Shown piece after piece: positions 10,635 to 23,104 of a stretch of DNA of 64,000 nucleotides. A program made the position numbers and the translations under genes. Source of the DNA: Leuctra nigra (taxonomy: Eukaryota > Arthropoda > Insecta > Plecoptera > Leuctridae). Location of the stretch: assembly GCA_934045905.1 (NCBI GenBank), contig OW203768.1, forward strand, positions 30,347,060 through 30,411,059, read 5' to 3'. The notes under the pieces were generated by a model. It searched no databases and had not been told where the DNA came from. It worked only from the letters and a program-made list of their open reading frames with translations. Each line of letters begins with the position of its first letter. The stretch's first letter is position 1.

Positions 10635-12940
10635 TCCGACATTTTCATAATTAAATGTTAATAATTATCTGTTTAAAAATGTAGACTGGCTTTATTCATA
10701 TTAAATGATTATATGAAGTATATATCTCCAATGTAACTTTCTGAAATTAAGCTGGGTAAATATGGGACAGTGCGAAGCAATTATTTTGAATAATCAAGCG
10801 AGCGGAGCGAGAACTATGAAGCATTGTTCGCACGCAGGTAAAAGTAAGTGAGAGCAAAATACTTCTAAAGATTGCCTGTTGGTTACACTTGCGGTAGTTC
10901 GACAAGGCCATTCCCCATCCTCTACCCTCATTCCATTCTCCTCGGAGACCTCAAACCAAATGCATTTTTACAAACAGCGATACTAGTGGGTAGTTATCTA
11001 AAAGTTATCATAAGAGATTGGCAGGGACGTCTTTATTTATGTTTCTAATAACATTTGAAATTGGGTCAGAAACGCGTAAGAACCGTATAAAAAAGGCCAA
11101 AAACTTAAAAATGCACTGGGGGCAATTCTGGGAGGGGGGTGATACTCATGTATGAAATGGTGTATCAAACGCATGAAAATCGTAATTAGAACACCAAACT
11201 AGAAAATGTCTCCAGTCCTTCGGGGCAATTTTATGAGTCCTGTATCCTGGGCGTTCCATGTCATTGCGTCCGAAATGAGTAAAACGCATTAAAAGATTCT
11301 AAACGGTCGCTTAAGAGGGCAAGCTTCTTTATAATCCAACCACCCTAGTGAGATAACTAGTAAGATATTTCTAGTAGATATACATTTTTAAATTAAGTTC
11401 CCCAAAACCCTTACTAGTTTGATGCTCTTTATCGGCTTGATAAGTAAGTAGGAGGTTGTAGTTTGCAGAATAATTCAGAACACATTAAATTAAACACATG
11501 ATATGAGTTGCCAAAATTCAAATGGAGGCGGTCGCTTATGGACTGAGATCTAAATACTCAAAACAAACAGAAGTAACATAGAAGAAACTTTACCACACGA
11601 ATAACTTGGATTCTCTGTATTGGTATGTATTTTTAAAATCACTTAACGCTCTTACAATGCTACTTTAAATAAACAAATAGAAACTCTAAAGCTCTCTATA
11701 ACTTTCAGTACTATTTTCTATCCAGCAAATCACAAGTGGTAGGAAAACCCACTTGACGTTTAGATAAAATACTTTGGAAACTCGCTTCCTGACGTTTCAT
11801 ATCTTTTGTACACAGTTTTCTTGTAAAGATCCACCTCGACTGTCGAAGAAATGAAAATGATATCGATAAGACGTCGATTTGTATGAATTGAAAGAATTTT
11901 TTATTACGCTTTGACATGAACTTCAATGGAATCAGATTATAACATTTTCTTTCATTCGTCACATCTCAGTGGCTCTCTCTACCGTCTGAAAATCATATGA
12001 CGTCTAGAATGTTCTTCAGCATTTATACCGCAGACAAAAAGTTGGGAAAATACCACTAAGATACAATGACAGGACTGTAAGGAGGATAAGCGATGCTTCG
12101 TTAGATATTACCGAGATAATTTTAAAGAGACACATACAAGAGAAGTTTCCTTTCGTTCCAAAACGATTTTGATCATTATAATATGCGTATATTAATGTAT
12201 GCCATTTACAACCAGTCACGCTCAAAGTTTTTAAAGCCGTGTAGTTAATTTCAACCGTGGCGTTCTAATGGACTTGAAAGTAGCAGAAATTTCACAGGAT
12301 AAAAGGAATCCCCATTCCGTTATTTTATAACAGCATTTAATCATGGTGTTGTTATGTTCTTTTTACTAATTTCCCATAATTTATGCCATTTCGTAAAATT
12401 CTATGTCAACAAGGAATAAATCATATTTCAAAAGCGCTTCAATTAGTTTAAGAATAATTAATCTAGTCTAAGATAAGTCCAGTATTAGTCGTGTCTAGAT
12501 TATTATTTGATCTGACCCACTTTAATCCAAAGGAGAACATGAGAACAATTTATCTCAGAGTTATGATTTTGAAATTATATAATTTTTCTTCCTAGCTTCA
12601 ATATTTCAAAGTGAATCATGAGGACCACTTAATCTGAAGTTCTAAGTAACAACGAGCATCTAAGAAGTTATTTACAAAGTTCTCAACATTTTCTTCCTGG
12701 TGAATAAAGTTGGTCTAAGGTCACATCTTCGCTCTAATTGGCTTACATCCGAAGACGCAAGACGAATCGACCACGTTTCCTATTGGCTGACGGCTAACCT
12801 TGTTCAGACGCTCTACCACGGCCTTGGCTTCTTTCAACCTTTCGACATTTGCTTTTCTTTGCGAATACGTCAACACAATGTAAAGATAATGTAACACATG
12901 TCTCAATACTTTGTAAACACTGTAACACAATAAGCACTAT
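10635..12940. other. long non-coding stretch after the protease gene
   Basis: Apart from the 3' end of the protease transcript, the only hint is TCAAGCGAGCGGAGCGAG at 10794, preceded by A. It looks like an isolated 5' terminus of the Helitron-like family or a relative. ORFs such as 11711-11962 and 12700-12930 overlap on both strands and match nothing I know. Confidence 0.45.
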
Positions 12941-12941
12941 T

Positions 12942-13360
12942 AACGCTCTGTTTAAAGCGTTGATAAGCGAACCTTCGTATTACATGCGAATTGGTAAGCG
13001 TGTGAAAGTTGCTGTTCTAAATAGATTTTGGAAGAGACAAGAAGGCAATATTTTTCAAAGGAGCAATAATAATTTCTGTGAAAATTCTTTGCATCATTTT
13101 ACAAATATTTTAAATCAGACATAAAATGTTCGTAAAATGTTAATTACTCTAAGTCTGAAAATTTTCAAATAATCCTAAAATATTGGTCCAAATGTCCAAG
13201 CAAAATTTTATCTTGATCGGTCAAACGGTCCCATTTCTAATTTTCTATCAATCACTGTATCTCGACTAAAAACTAGACACGTAACCTCACATGACATTTG
13301 TGTGTGTGCAGAATTTCAGATCGACTGGTTGTACGGTGTGACCTGGCTTTACGCCACTCT
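12942..13360 (-). mobile_element. Helitron-like element copy 5, degenerate
   Basis: The 3' terminal region (plus-strand AACGCTCTGTTTAAAGCGTTGATAAGCG) is recognisable at 12942. Internal blocks include TGATCGGTCAAACGGTC and CAGAATTTCAGATCGACTGGTTG near 13310. The AGCGAGCG end was not found. Confidence 0.5.
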
Positions 13361-13690
13361 CTTTTAATTATCAGACTGATCAGAAATGAGGGGTTTTCTT
13401 TTCAACAGTGCACATATTATTCTATCTGTTGCATTTATAGTGATGTGTAATATTATTGTGTATATGTGTGCAAATAATAGCCCGAACACGGAACTCTTCA
13501 TCTCGAGGAAAAATCATGCTAAAAAATAGGGGCAAGAACTATTTGGGTTCACACAACTCCAAGAAATAACGTCCGTTGTGTTTCTTTCGACCACTATGAG
13601 GCGTTCTGACATCACACTGATTTTAAGATGGCCGACATCTAAAATTTTGCAACAGAGGTTAGCTAACTAATATCGCTGAAAATCAGAAAG
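13361..13690. other. no feature recognised
   Basis: AT-rich sequence lies between the degenerate Helitron-like copy and the LINE 3' end. Confidence 0.4.
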
Positions 13691-13699
13691 TACAAAACC

Positions 13700-13962
13700 G
13701 ATAGAATTTCTTGTGCCATTCTTTAGTACACAACAAGTCAAGGACACAAAAATCTGTATTTTATAGTGGTATTCAACTTTATAATAGATTAGGTAGAAAG
13801 GTAAAAGAAGAAGAAAATATTGAAATTTTTAAAATTTTATGTACTTCATTTGTTTATAATGAATTTCCTGTTGTGAAAATGTATATTGTAATGAAAAATA
13901 GCTTTCAAGCTAAATAAATAAATAAATAAATAAAAAAATAAAAAAAAATAAAAATCTCAGGC
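13700..13962 (+). mobile_element. 3' terminal fragment of a non-LTR retrotransposon (LINE)
   Basis: The reading frame 13711-13917 ends with a TQKSVFYSGIQLYNRLG region and a stop. This resembles the extreme C-terminus of Jockey/CR1-type reverse transcriptase ORFs, where an xxSxFYxGxxLYNxLP stretch is common. A TAAATAAATAAATAAA tail follows at once, a typical simple-repeat LINE terminus. Everything upstream of the fragment is missing (5' truncation). Confidence 0.6.
13913..13955 (+). repeat. (AAAT)n / A-rich tail
   Basis: Several perfect AAAT units, then A-runs interrupted by T. This is the tail of the LINE fragment. Confidence 0.7.
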
Positions 13963-14050
13963 ATTGCATCGGTATCAAATGTATGTAATTAGATACTTGT
14001 AAACAGTACGTTTTTTTATTACTATAGACTGGCTGGATGTATCATATTTA

Positions 14051-14246
14051 CCAGAAAAAAACACTCCGTGTAAAAAAGGCAGCCAAGTCTCTTTACTTTA
14101 AAAAAATTCAACACCGAAAAGGAGTGATATCAAAAAAGGAGCCAAGTCAATGACATTTCCAAATATTTAATCGTATCTTTGAAATAAAAGTATAAACACC
14201 GAGAAATACTTTACAAAAGGACTTGGCGCATCGTTTTTTTAAAGAC
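14051..14246 (+). repeat. unit A, left foldback arm
   Basis: It starts CCAGAAAAAAACACTCCGTG and runs to CGCATCGTTTTTTTAAAGAC. It is the near-exact reverse complement of 15131-15328 and about 90 percent similar by eye to the arms of unit B. Confidence 0.9.
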
Positions 14247-14529
14247 ATCATTCTATCCTAAAAGTGGAAAGAAATTTACAAGTAGGTACATTTTCCTCTT
14301 TCTATTAGAGCCAGAATCTATGAATCAAGCTACTTTTAGTAATGACTATTTTATAGTTTTGTCAATGGCGATAGAAGCATGATTTTATGCTGTAATATAT
14401 AAGTAATATAAGGGTGAAAGAATTACATAACAATTGGAAGTGGTGAGAATGTAGGTTTCTTTGGAAAACTTCCATGGAGTCAGGAGTCAGGATCCTCATC
14501 AGTGTGTTGTGTCTAATGTCCGCCCGTCC

Positions 14530-14602
14530 GATCGGGTAGCTCAGTTGGTAGAGCTCTCGCCCGGCAAGTGAGAGGTCCCAAGTTCGTGCCCCGGTTCGGT
14601 CG
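14530..14602 (+). pseudogene. tRNA-Ala(GGC)-like sequence in the loop of unit A
   Basis: A 7-bp acceptor pairing (GATCGGG with TTCGGTC, using wobbles), the canonical TAGCTCAGTTGGTAGAGC D arm and a CTCGC/GTGAG anticodon stem can be drawn. The loop CCGGCAA gives anticodon GGC. Defects are C instead of T at position 33 and two mismatches in the T stem (CCAAG with CCCGG), so it is probably a tRNA-derived mobile sequence rather than a working gene. It is enclosed by short inverted GTGTTGTG/CACAACAC flanks. Confidence 0.55.
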
Positions 14603-15130
14603 GATATTTTTCACAACACACATCCCTTCATATCAATTGGAAGTGGGCTCATACATATTCTTGCAGTACTGTTAATATGGCGATATTAGACTGGTATCTT
14701 TTCATAATTTGATCTTGACTGAAGGAAATCATGAAACGTTGTCAAATAATTACTAACTAATGGAACACAATTATATATTTTTGAAGTGTCAAGTGTATAA
14801 AGTTAAATTTTTTAATAGAAATTCAATATGACTGTCTTCTTTGTGAAATGTATTTTTATAAAATGTGTATTAATAGAAATTGTTACATGATGAGAAGGTA
14901 TAACGCATGAGACTTAATTATATTCACCACGAAACAATATTACGAAGATAACTATTGTGTATATTTATAGAAAGCATAGACAACAAGTTTCATAGCGTAT
15001 ATAATCATATAGAAAATATTTTACAGAAGGTATGTATAATATGTACCTAATTGAAAGATGTTTCCCTATTATTCTAAACATTCAAAATGACGGTTGTATA
15101 TAAATGGCACATGCTTATGAATAGAAAAAT

Positions 15131-15328
15131 GTCTTTAAAAAAACGATGCGCCAAGTCCTTTTGTAAAGTATTTCTCGGTGTTTATACTTTTATTTCAAAG
15201 ATACGATTAAATATTTGGAAATGTCATTGACTTGGCTCCTTTTTTGATATCACTCCTTTTCGGTGTTGAATTTTTTTAAAGTAAAGAGACTTGGCTGCCT
15301 TTTTTACACGGAGTGTTTTTTTCTGGGA
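15131..15328 (-). repeat. unit A, right foldback arm
   Basis: Reverse complement of 14051-14246, ending GGAGTGTTTTTTTCTGG. Confidence 0.9.
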
Positions 15329-15491
15329 TATCACTTCTTTTGTTAGTTTATTCATACAGCTTGTAGCACAGCTTGTGTCCGTGCAAGAACTTATTTCTTT
15401 AAAAAAATACGCCTATGCCGATTTGGATACTTAGAAAAGTTGCGTTTGGTATATAAGATTAAAATAATTATCCAAGAAGAATAGCTTTAAG

Positions 15492-16050
15492 TTTCGTTAC
15501 AATCGGTCCAGCCGTTTTCGATATATGACGTCACTTCCGGTTTTAGCAATGGCGGCCGAAAATAATGTCGTCTTGAATTCATAATTATTACTCCTACACA
15601 TTTCCAAAATTTGGTTGCAATCGGTACAGCCGTTTTTGATATATGACGTCACTTCCGGTTTTAACAATGGCGGCCGAAAATAATGTCGTCTTGAATTCAT
15701 AATTATTAGTACAACACATTTACAAAATTTGGTTGCAATCGGTACAGCCATTTTCGATATATGACGTCACTTCCGGTTTTAACAATGGCGGCCGAAAATA
15801 ATGTCGTCTTGAATTCATAATTATTAGTACAACACATTTCCAAAATTTGATTGCAATCGGTACAGCCATTTTCGATATTTGACGTCACTTCCGGTTTTAA
15901 CAATGGCGGCCGAAAATAATGTCGTCTTGAATTCATAATTATTAGTCCAACACATTTCCAAACTTAGGTTGCAATCGGTACAACCGTTTACGATATATGA
16001 CGTCACTTCCGGTTTTAAAAATGGCCGCCGAGAACACTGCAACCTTGAAT
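15492..16050. repeat. 118-bp tandem array with ETS/CRE-like sites
   Basis: TGACGTCACTTCCGG starts at 15526, 15644, 15762, 15880 and 15998, an exact period of 118 bases in five units. Each unit also has GGCGGCCGAAAATAATG and a GCAATCGGTACAGCC block. The short minus-strand ORFs here are repeats of one another and not evidence for a protein. Confidence 0.9.
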
Positions 16051-16994
16051 TTATAATTATTTACAAAGTACGTTTACTTATATCTATTTTAAAGTATAAA
16101 GTGGTGAATTTAGCGTCATTTAGCATATTTATGACGTCATTTCCGGTATAGGTCATAAAATGTGTGACGTCATTTCCGGTTTCGATATTTGAATCATCAA
16201 ATATTACTGATTACATAAAGTTGACCGTCTAAATCGTTTAGCGCTGGTTTTGTTCTAATCTGTTTAGCCGTTTTTGAGACATGATGTCACTTCCGGTTTC
16301 AAAATGGCGGCTTCCGGTTGGTTTTATAACAAGTCAAATGAAATATCAAAAGTACAAACGTTACATAAATATCAAGACAATCGGATCAACAGTTGTTGCT
16401 GAAATGCAAATCGATGTATATTAAATTTCATGACGTCATTTCCGGTTTATTTAAAATAATGTTCAGTCTTTTGATATTGATAATCCATATAGATGACCGT
16501 CTGAAACGATTGGCGCAAATTTCGTTCCGATCGGTCCAACCGTTGACGAGATATGACGTCACTTCCGGTTTCAAAATGGCGGCACAAAAAATTCATGGGG
16601 ACAAGGTTAAATCAGACGCCAAAAGTGCACACGTGGTAAAAATGTGAGATCAATCGGTTCAGCCGTTTAGGCTGTGGCCTGTTTACCGGATTTTAGCTCC
16701 AGCCTACTACTACTAAGATTATTATTATGAAAACCGCCCTAAAACACAGTTTTCACGGCCCTCTAGCGCGCAAAGAGCGTAACCTATTGTTCCCAAATTT
16801 AGTATATGTTGTAGGGTGGGCCATAGCTCGAAATTTAGATATTTCGCAACAATGTGAGATTTCTCAATTTTAAGATCCAGTAGGCCGAAAATGCCACTTT
16901 GATGCTTACAGTAAAAGTGGGTTTGCTCCAGCCTTTATATGAGAGTGTGCGCGCGCCGTACGACTTGGCTGGCGTGGAGCGACCGCTCCACTAG

Positions 16995-17048
16995 ATTTGA
17001 GCTTTGACTTACTTTTGATTACGTACTCCCACATTCACAATTTTTCTC
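16995..17048. other. spacer between unit A and the TTAA MITE
   Basis: Short unique sequence. Confidence 0.4.
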
Positions 17049-17052
17049 TTAA

Positions 17053-17595
17053 GGAGGGATGCCCAAGTAGATTTTCTGAAAATATTTTTTGTTGAAATTT
17101 ATAATTTTTATGAATTTTTTTAACATTTCAACTATATTTTTATGTAAAAATTTCATCAGATGTCTTGTAACTTGCAACTCTCGACTTATATTGAGTTTTC
17201 AATATGATGTCTTCAGAATATGAGGAAATTTTAACACATGAGGTATAGGAAAATTATTTAGAATTTGGCGTCTAACTTTTAAAAACGTACGACTAGGTGT
17301 ATATTTAAAAATCTTAATAAATACCATAATATCTAATGCACATAATATTAGTTTTTAGAAATAATCTATCGGCGGAAAATAGTTTAAATCTAATATTTAC
17401 AAGAAAAATTACTGTGTTTTTTCGACTTGCCATGTTAAAGATAGGGCTAACTCAAATTTATAAAGTGATATATCTTGGAAATTAGTTCAACTACCCCACT
17501 TTTTCTTGCTTTTATATAGTGCACAAAGAAATTATCTATTAAATGAGCATATTAATTCAGATATCTATCAGAGACCTCTACTTGGGCATCCCCCC
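17053..17595. mobile_element. TTAA-flanked MITE (piggyBac-like)
   Basis: Inverted ends GGAGGGATGCCCAAGTAGA (left) and the reverse complement of GGGGGGATGCCCAAGTAGA (right) differ at one base. Both are flanked by TTAA (17049-17052 and 17596-17599), the target duplication of piggyBac transposases. The interior is 543 bp, AT-rich and non-coding. Confidence 0.7.
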
Positions 17596-17599
17596 TTAA

Positions 17600-19605
17600 G
17601 TTTTTTAAATTTACCAGAAAGGTCATTACCAGAAATCATTGCAAACAAATCTTGATTTTTAATAGGCATTCATTAACAGGTACACAGAAAAAGTTGTGAT
17701 ATGTTTAAAATGGAGACGCTCCGTTCTTCTTGTGAGTTACCATGAAGAAAAGCAGAGCAAATAAAGTTTGCTAATTTTCTGTTGAAAGAAAGTTCGCCGT
17801 TCTTCTTGAACGGGCTTCTCACATATTTCAGGATAACGTTTCCAAAACTAGGTGTGAGGCTGTAAAACATTTTACTTCGCCAGATACGAAAATTTCAGCA
17901 ACTCGGTTATATTTTATAAACTTTTCACATAAACAATTCTCGCTGTGTGGTTTTTTACACGAAAAACATTTGAAGGGTATTCTCTACTCTTTGGTTTTAT
18001 TCTCGGAATGTCTCTAGATAGATTAAATCCCGTGGGCCACAAATCAAATCAAAAGACTGGGAGCTCGAAAACCAAATTAGATTGATTGAAGTTGATAATT
18101 GAAAAATCCCACTGCTGCCATCAATTGTACACGTAGCAATAAAACTAGGATTATTGTAAGAAACGGATTGACAGCCAAGAAAACAAAACCGACAGAAAAT
18201 GTTAATCAAGTTCACACAAATGTAAAGCGTCGTCCTTGATGGGAGGAGGGGGGGGGGGGGGATCCTTGGGGACGGGAAAGGTCAACAGGTGGTGGAAGAA
18301 GAGAAAATATATTATTATGACATTGAAGAGAAATATATTGAACTGTATTAGTTACATTTTCTCTTTGATGATTCAACCAGCCCTTGTCGTATTAATGAAC
18401 AAAGAGTGAATAATATTATAACAATGGAAAATATGGGATTTTAGATTTCTCTCCTCTGGATGTATCGATAAGCGAGAAGACCCGTTTCTTTTTTATTAAA
18501 TGTTTATATAGTTAATGGAGATTAAAGCAAGTCGAATGCAGAATTACTACGATTTCTAGGAGTTAGGAGAACTGCGAGGATGTTCGTTGACAAGCTTTGT
18601 CTTATATTGTCTCTATAAAAATATAGTAAAATAAAGTAATATTGCTCATGCCTTAATACAAAATATATATACATGCTTAATATAAATATATTAAATATAA
18701 ATATCCTTAGTTTTAGTAGTGTGGACACTACTAATACTAAGTATGTTTCTGTAAACTGAAATCATGATGCTAGAAGTCCATTATCTTAAATATAAGTGGC
18801 ACTCATTTTGAATCATGTAATGAAGCTCAATCAGTTACTGAAATTCAAAAATACAATAGGGACATCTCTCTAGTTTGGTGAATAGATAAAAGAAACGTGA
18901 TAAATTGATAGTATACATGTATAGAAAGCACCAAGACAAAAAATATAATTGAGGGATGCATAGTCATCGTGGAATTGGTAGAAAGATTGATAGAAATCTG
19001 GGAATTTAAAAATATAACATAAACCTTGTTTGAAAACAGTAATATCGGTAATGACGACATGGGGCTCAGCATTGCCATGACAACAAAGTATTCACCTTGG
19101 TAACACATTGTTGTGGACTTAGAAATTACATCACAGGGCACTCATACGTCACTCATAGATTTTCTCGTAAAATTTTCACATTAAATATACCTAAATTTGA
19201 GATTTTATGAATTAAAATGTTATTTTATCGGATAAGTGTATAAGTGTGGTAAGTGTACCTATATTTGTAATTATTTGTGTTGATATTTTTAAATGTACAA
19301 TAACAAAATGTACAGAGACTGACTGCCCTATGAACAATTATCTCTCGAAATTACTTATGTCTCCATTACAAATAAACTGGACGAATGCAGACTAGGTCGT
19401 GTTCTGATCTGAAGAGCCATTGAAATTCTTCTGCGTCTAGGAACAGATTTAATCTCGGCGCCATGTTGACAATGGAATGTGCCAGAACACCGTCGCGGCG
19501 CTTCTCAGGGCGTCGTTGTGACAGATGCGCCAGCGTCGACCCGACCTACATCCACAGCTGATCGGATTGCAGACTCTCATTACTGGATTTATTGCGGTTT
19601 CCATG
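17600..19605. other. non-coding stretch with a G-tract
   Basis: A run of 14 G lies at 18248-18261. A GC-richer patch at 19440-19600 contains a minus-strand ORF (19449-19643) of unknown meaning. No repeat ends or RNA genes were recognised. Confidence 0.4.
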
Positions 19606-19633
19606 TGATACGCTTTCGAGCATGAGACTGCAT

Positions 19634-20036
19634 TAAGAGGCAAACGGAAGCGAACGGGAATCGCACGGTTCGTCAGAGCGTTTTTTTGAAATTGTGTCTT
19701 CCCACTTAATAATTTTAAAAAATCAGATAGTAACGACCCATTACAGCCTAAAAGACTAAATAATGTCGCACATTGGAGTTCATTATGACCTCTGGTGCGA
19801 CCTCAAAGTGTTAAATACGATATTTTTAATAAAATAATCGAAAATAATCGTATTTAACACTTTGAGGTCAGACCAGAGGTCATAATGAACTCCAGTGTGC
19901 GGCATTATAAATAGTATATTAGGCTGTTATGGGTCGTTTCTATCTGATTTTTTAAAATTATTTAGTGGGAAGACACAATTTCAAAAAAACGCTCTGACGA
20001 ACCGTGCGATTCCCGCTCGCTTCCGTTTGCCTCTTA
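19634..20036. mobile_element. foldback element with 188-bp arms
   Basis: Arm 19634-19821 begins TAAGAGGCAAACGGAAGCGA and is nearly the exact reverse complement of 19847-20036. The loop is about 25 bases of A/T. A weaker outer pairing (GATACGCT with AGCGTATC, at about 19608 and 20036) is interrupted on the left by about 19 extra bases. Transcripts would form a long double-stranded RNA. No coding content. Confidence 0.85.
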
Positions 20037-20234
20037 AGCGTATCATCGCAAGCGAAGAGTTTATATGAAATTGCATTCTGATAACCTGTTTATTCAAGAT
20101 AGTCTTCATCTTCACCTAGTAGTTTAGAATATCAATTCAAAGAAAAATTCAGAACATTTGTATTGAATGCGAATTAGTGTGAAATCCGTTCCTCTACAGA
20201 CCTTGAGAACCAACTCATTCATCAAAGTGGCAGT

Positions 20235-20644
20235 GATAAAAAAGTGATAGGTACACTTTGACATCAAATAAAGCACAAAAATGTCAGTAATGTGTCAATT
20301 AACCCTTGAAGTTCATAACAGTTTTGTCAAAAAAACACTTACAATGCTGGTCCCAATGACCATGCAAAATTTGGTGATGATTGGCCAAATGATTCCAGTT
20401 TCAATTTGCATACAGAGTTTCTTTCATCCCCATTGCCAAGCTATGTACAAACTACAAATCAAGTTTCCTATAAAACCAATTGAGCAATCTTACTAAAAAT
20501 CATTTTGACACCAACCAGAGTAGTAATATAAGTTTTGTGAAAAAATTGGCCTGATCTGTTTCTTTGTGTGGCAGGAGATGCCAAATGCACAGACGACAGA
20601 AAAAAGATTCAAGCCATAAGTTTCAAGTAAAGACGCTCGCTTGA
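20235..20644 (-). mobile_element. Helitron-like element copy 6, 3'-truncated
   Basis: The minus-strand 5' end A|TCAAGCGAGCGTC is at 20644, with the usual GGCCTGATC...GGCAGGAGATGCCAAATGCACA blocks. The hairpin/CTAG end was not found on the left, so the left limit is approximate. Confidence 0.6.
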
Positions 20645-20939
20645 TAACAGTCCCAGGTGAACAAGTCATAGCTGATATTGATGAGCAGAAGAGCAGAAGA
20701 TAGCAGAGACTCAATCTTATTATTGAGCGAGTGATATTAGTGTCCTTTATAAAAAGAGAAGATGGCAGATGTGCAGCATCTTTAACACATGGGGTTATTC
20801 GGAATCACCTGATTGCGATTGTGGAGCTGCCATCCAGAAGATCCGACACATTGTCCTCGAGTGTCCTCTCAGGAAATACTGCACGCCATATTATCTTGTA
20901 TAATTCACTGCGTGCACATCCCAATATTGTAGATACTGA

Positions 20940-21806
20940 TTGAGCGAGCGTAGCGAGCGTCACCACGGTACTCTTACGGCACTTTCTCTGTGTGTTTTTT
21001 TTTTGTTCACTGCCCAGGTCAAACGGCACAACCAATCGATCTGAAATTTTGCACACATACTAACGTAATCTATGCGGTTCCTGGGATCGTTTTTGAACGG
21101 GCTCATGTGATTGGTTCAATTTAAAAAAAAAATATCTTTCGATTGGTAGTTCCGACCAACATTGTACCCAATCTTATAAAGTTTCAGCCAAATCCTCCCA
21201 TTGGTTAAAATTTAAAAAAATCTTTTATGTAATTTTTTAAATTTAAACTTGAACCGTATGACTGATCAACTTAAAACTTTGCATGGTCTTTGGGACTAAC
21301 ACTATCTGCATTTTTGACAATTTTCAGACTAATCTATGATTAAATCCAAAAGTTATTGACGTTTTACGGACATTTTGCGTGTTGGCTGTCAAATTTCTCG
21401 AAAATGTTGATCACGGCTACTTCGACTCTTTATAGTTCCAAGGTAGTTAGAGTAGAAACTTTCAAACGTATGAAACTGATATGACCATTCAACAGATCGA
21501 TCTTATATTGTGTAAGTACACACAATAATATCATATGAGTGGTCCCAGGTCTATTTTTTTAAAGAGATCCTGTGATTTTTTAATATTAACGAGGAACAGT
21601 TCAACCAAAATGGTTCAAAAGGTTCAAGCTTTGCATGGTTATTGAGACTTATGTTTTAGGACAATTTTGAGATTTTTATTCTTGAGTCTGACGAAATTCA
21701 AGAATTATTGGCTTTTAATGATATTTTCGATAGACATAATTTCGGTTCGAGGTGTTGCGCCTGTCCGTGCTCGCTCATCAACGCGTTACACAGAGCGTTT
21801 TCCTAG
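20940..21806 (+). mobile_element. Helitron-like element copy 7, full length
   Basis: It starts TTGAGCGAGCGTAGCGAGCG and ends ATCAACGCGTTACACAGAGC, then GTTTTCCTAG, followed by T. It includes the CACCACGGTACTCTTACGGC and CACTTTCTCTGTGTG blocks also seen in copy 12. Confidence 0.75.
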
Positions 21807-22824
21807 TATATTTTATAGTCCGCAGAAAATAGATGTATGGAATAAGCTCAGGGTCTATGTTTGCTGCATGGAGTGTACCTGAAAGTCCGAGCAAGTGCGC
21901 ATGCGCCAGATTAAGCTCGCTCTTGTACTCTTGCCGCTAGACCGCGCTGTGATCGCTGGGATTAAAACCTGTGATTCCCTCCTGGGATTAGATCTAGGCC
22001 ATCTCATGTACATGGATCACTTACTGCACTGCATGATAGGCTTAGCACTATGTGCCAATTCATTGGCGATAGTTCGGTAGGTATTGGTTCCGAAATGGGT
22101 TTGAAATGTTGAAATGGTTGTGCAACGCCCAATACATATCTATTTAAAATTATGGACCAAGTATTTTTTTTAGATAACTATTTTTCAGTTTTTATTTTGA
22201 CTTGGCATAATTTTCTATATCACTTCTATTTGGTGCTGAATTGTGTATCAGACTACCAATTCCACCAACCTCTTAGTTATTGCATTTTTTGCCATTTGCT
22301 TTATTACTATCTCAAACAATATCAAGTGTAGCTATAGAGATGTCTCTCAAGCAATTGTGATAATACATAAAATAATCAAATTTACTAGTTTACTTCCATA
22401 ATAACTACCAAAAGAAAATATCTTGAAAATGCCTGCCAATGCTCAGTCCAATAAAAATATTATGAATCTCCATGATTTATCTTACTAGTTTCCGCTCTTG
22501 ACTCATCTTATTGAACAAACAAGCCCCGTAAATGTGAAAGTGAAAATGTTCTGTCAACAACGTAGAAAAAAAATATTTTATCTTCTAACTGTTGACAAAC
22601 ACCATAGAACTCTTGCGTGCGCGCAATTCACAAAACAAACAGAAAAACTAAAATCATTCCAATTCTCAATGAGCCTTTTCCCCAATTTTCCGCTAGGCGC
22701 GGCGTTTTCCGATCGAATGCCGCTGATCTGGTGTTGACAGAATGCGTGCGAAAATCAGCGAATCCACCACGTGGCCAAGTGATGAACTATTCGATAGAAG
22801 TCTGATAGAGTTTTATTAAATCAA
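21807..22824. other. intergenic stretch with a degenerate unit A/B fragment
   Basis: Around 22197-22243 a GACTTGGCATAATTTTCTAT stretch followed by GGTGCTGAATT resembles part of the unit A/B arm. A GC-richer patch lies at 22680-22790. No gene recognised. Confidence 0.4.
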
Positions 22825-23082
22825 TCTAGTCGGGCGCTAGCTCGACGCTGCCAAGCACCGCTCTAATACAACGTGCGAGCTACTACCAGAGACTTATACC
22901 GCAACGGCTTAAGTGGTCGAAACGAGGTGTCGACAGGCATACATGCAGTGAGAAATGAAAGTTGAAAACCATGGTTATCGGGTATATTTAGCCACCTGAC
23001 AACACCTAACCAAAAATCAAAGTGCTGCGATCATCCCTTCGGGGTGAATTTTGGGCCTCAAACATGCAAGGATTGACTTTAA

Positions 23083-23104
23083 GGCTGGCTGGCTGGCTGG
23101 CTAG
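23083..23104. repeat. (GGCT)n microsatellite
   Basis: Five GGCT units then CTAGCTAGG. In copy 2 the same position holds (GTTA)n. Confidence 0.85.

Larger units (their letters stand above)
14049..16994 (+). mobile_element. foldback-plus-tandem-repeat element, unit A (Helitron-like ends)
   Basis: Order from left: a 196-bp inverted arm (14051-14246), a loop of about 880 bp with a tRNA-Ala-like sequence, the complementary arm (15131-15328), a 118-bp tandem array (15492-16050), more ETS/CRE-like sites to 16570, then a tail ending in the hairpin GTGGAGCG-AC-CGCTCCAC and CTAG at 16994. The homologous unit B (30150-32503) starts A|TCCCAG and has the same arms and tail but a different loop. TC...hairpin-CTAG suggests a Helitron-type element, although the base after CTAG is A in both units. 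No transposase is encoded. Confidence 0.6.

Noticed and set aside
14530..14602. Functional tRNA-Ala gene
   Set aside because: C at position 33 and two T-stem mismatches, plus location inside a mobile element, argue for a tRNA-derived sequence.
15497..16042. Three overlapping minus-strand ORFs with near-identical sequence
   Set aside because: They are one 118-bp tandem repeat read in successive phases.
15492..16050. CRISPR-like array
   Set aside because: Repeats are long (118 bp), contiguous and without unique spacers, and the genome is eukaryotic.
19449..19643. Cys/Arg-rich 64-codon minus-strand ORF as a gene
   Set aside because: It overlaps the outer part of a foldback and has no recognisable family or splice context.
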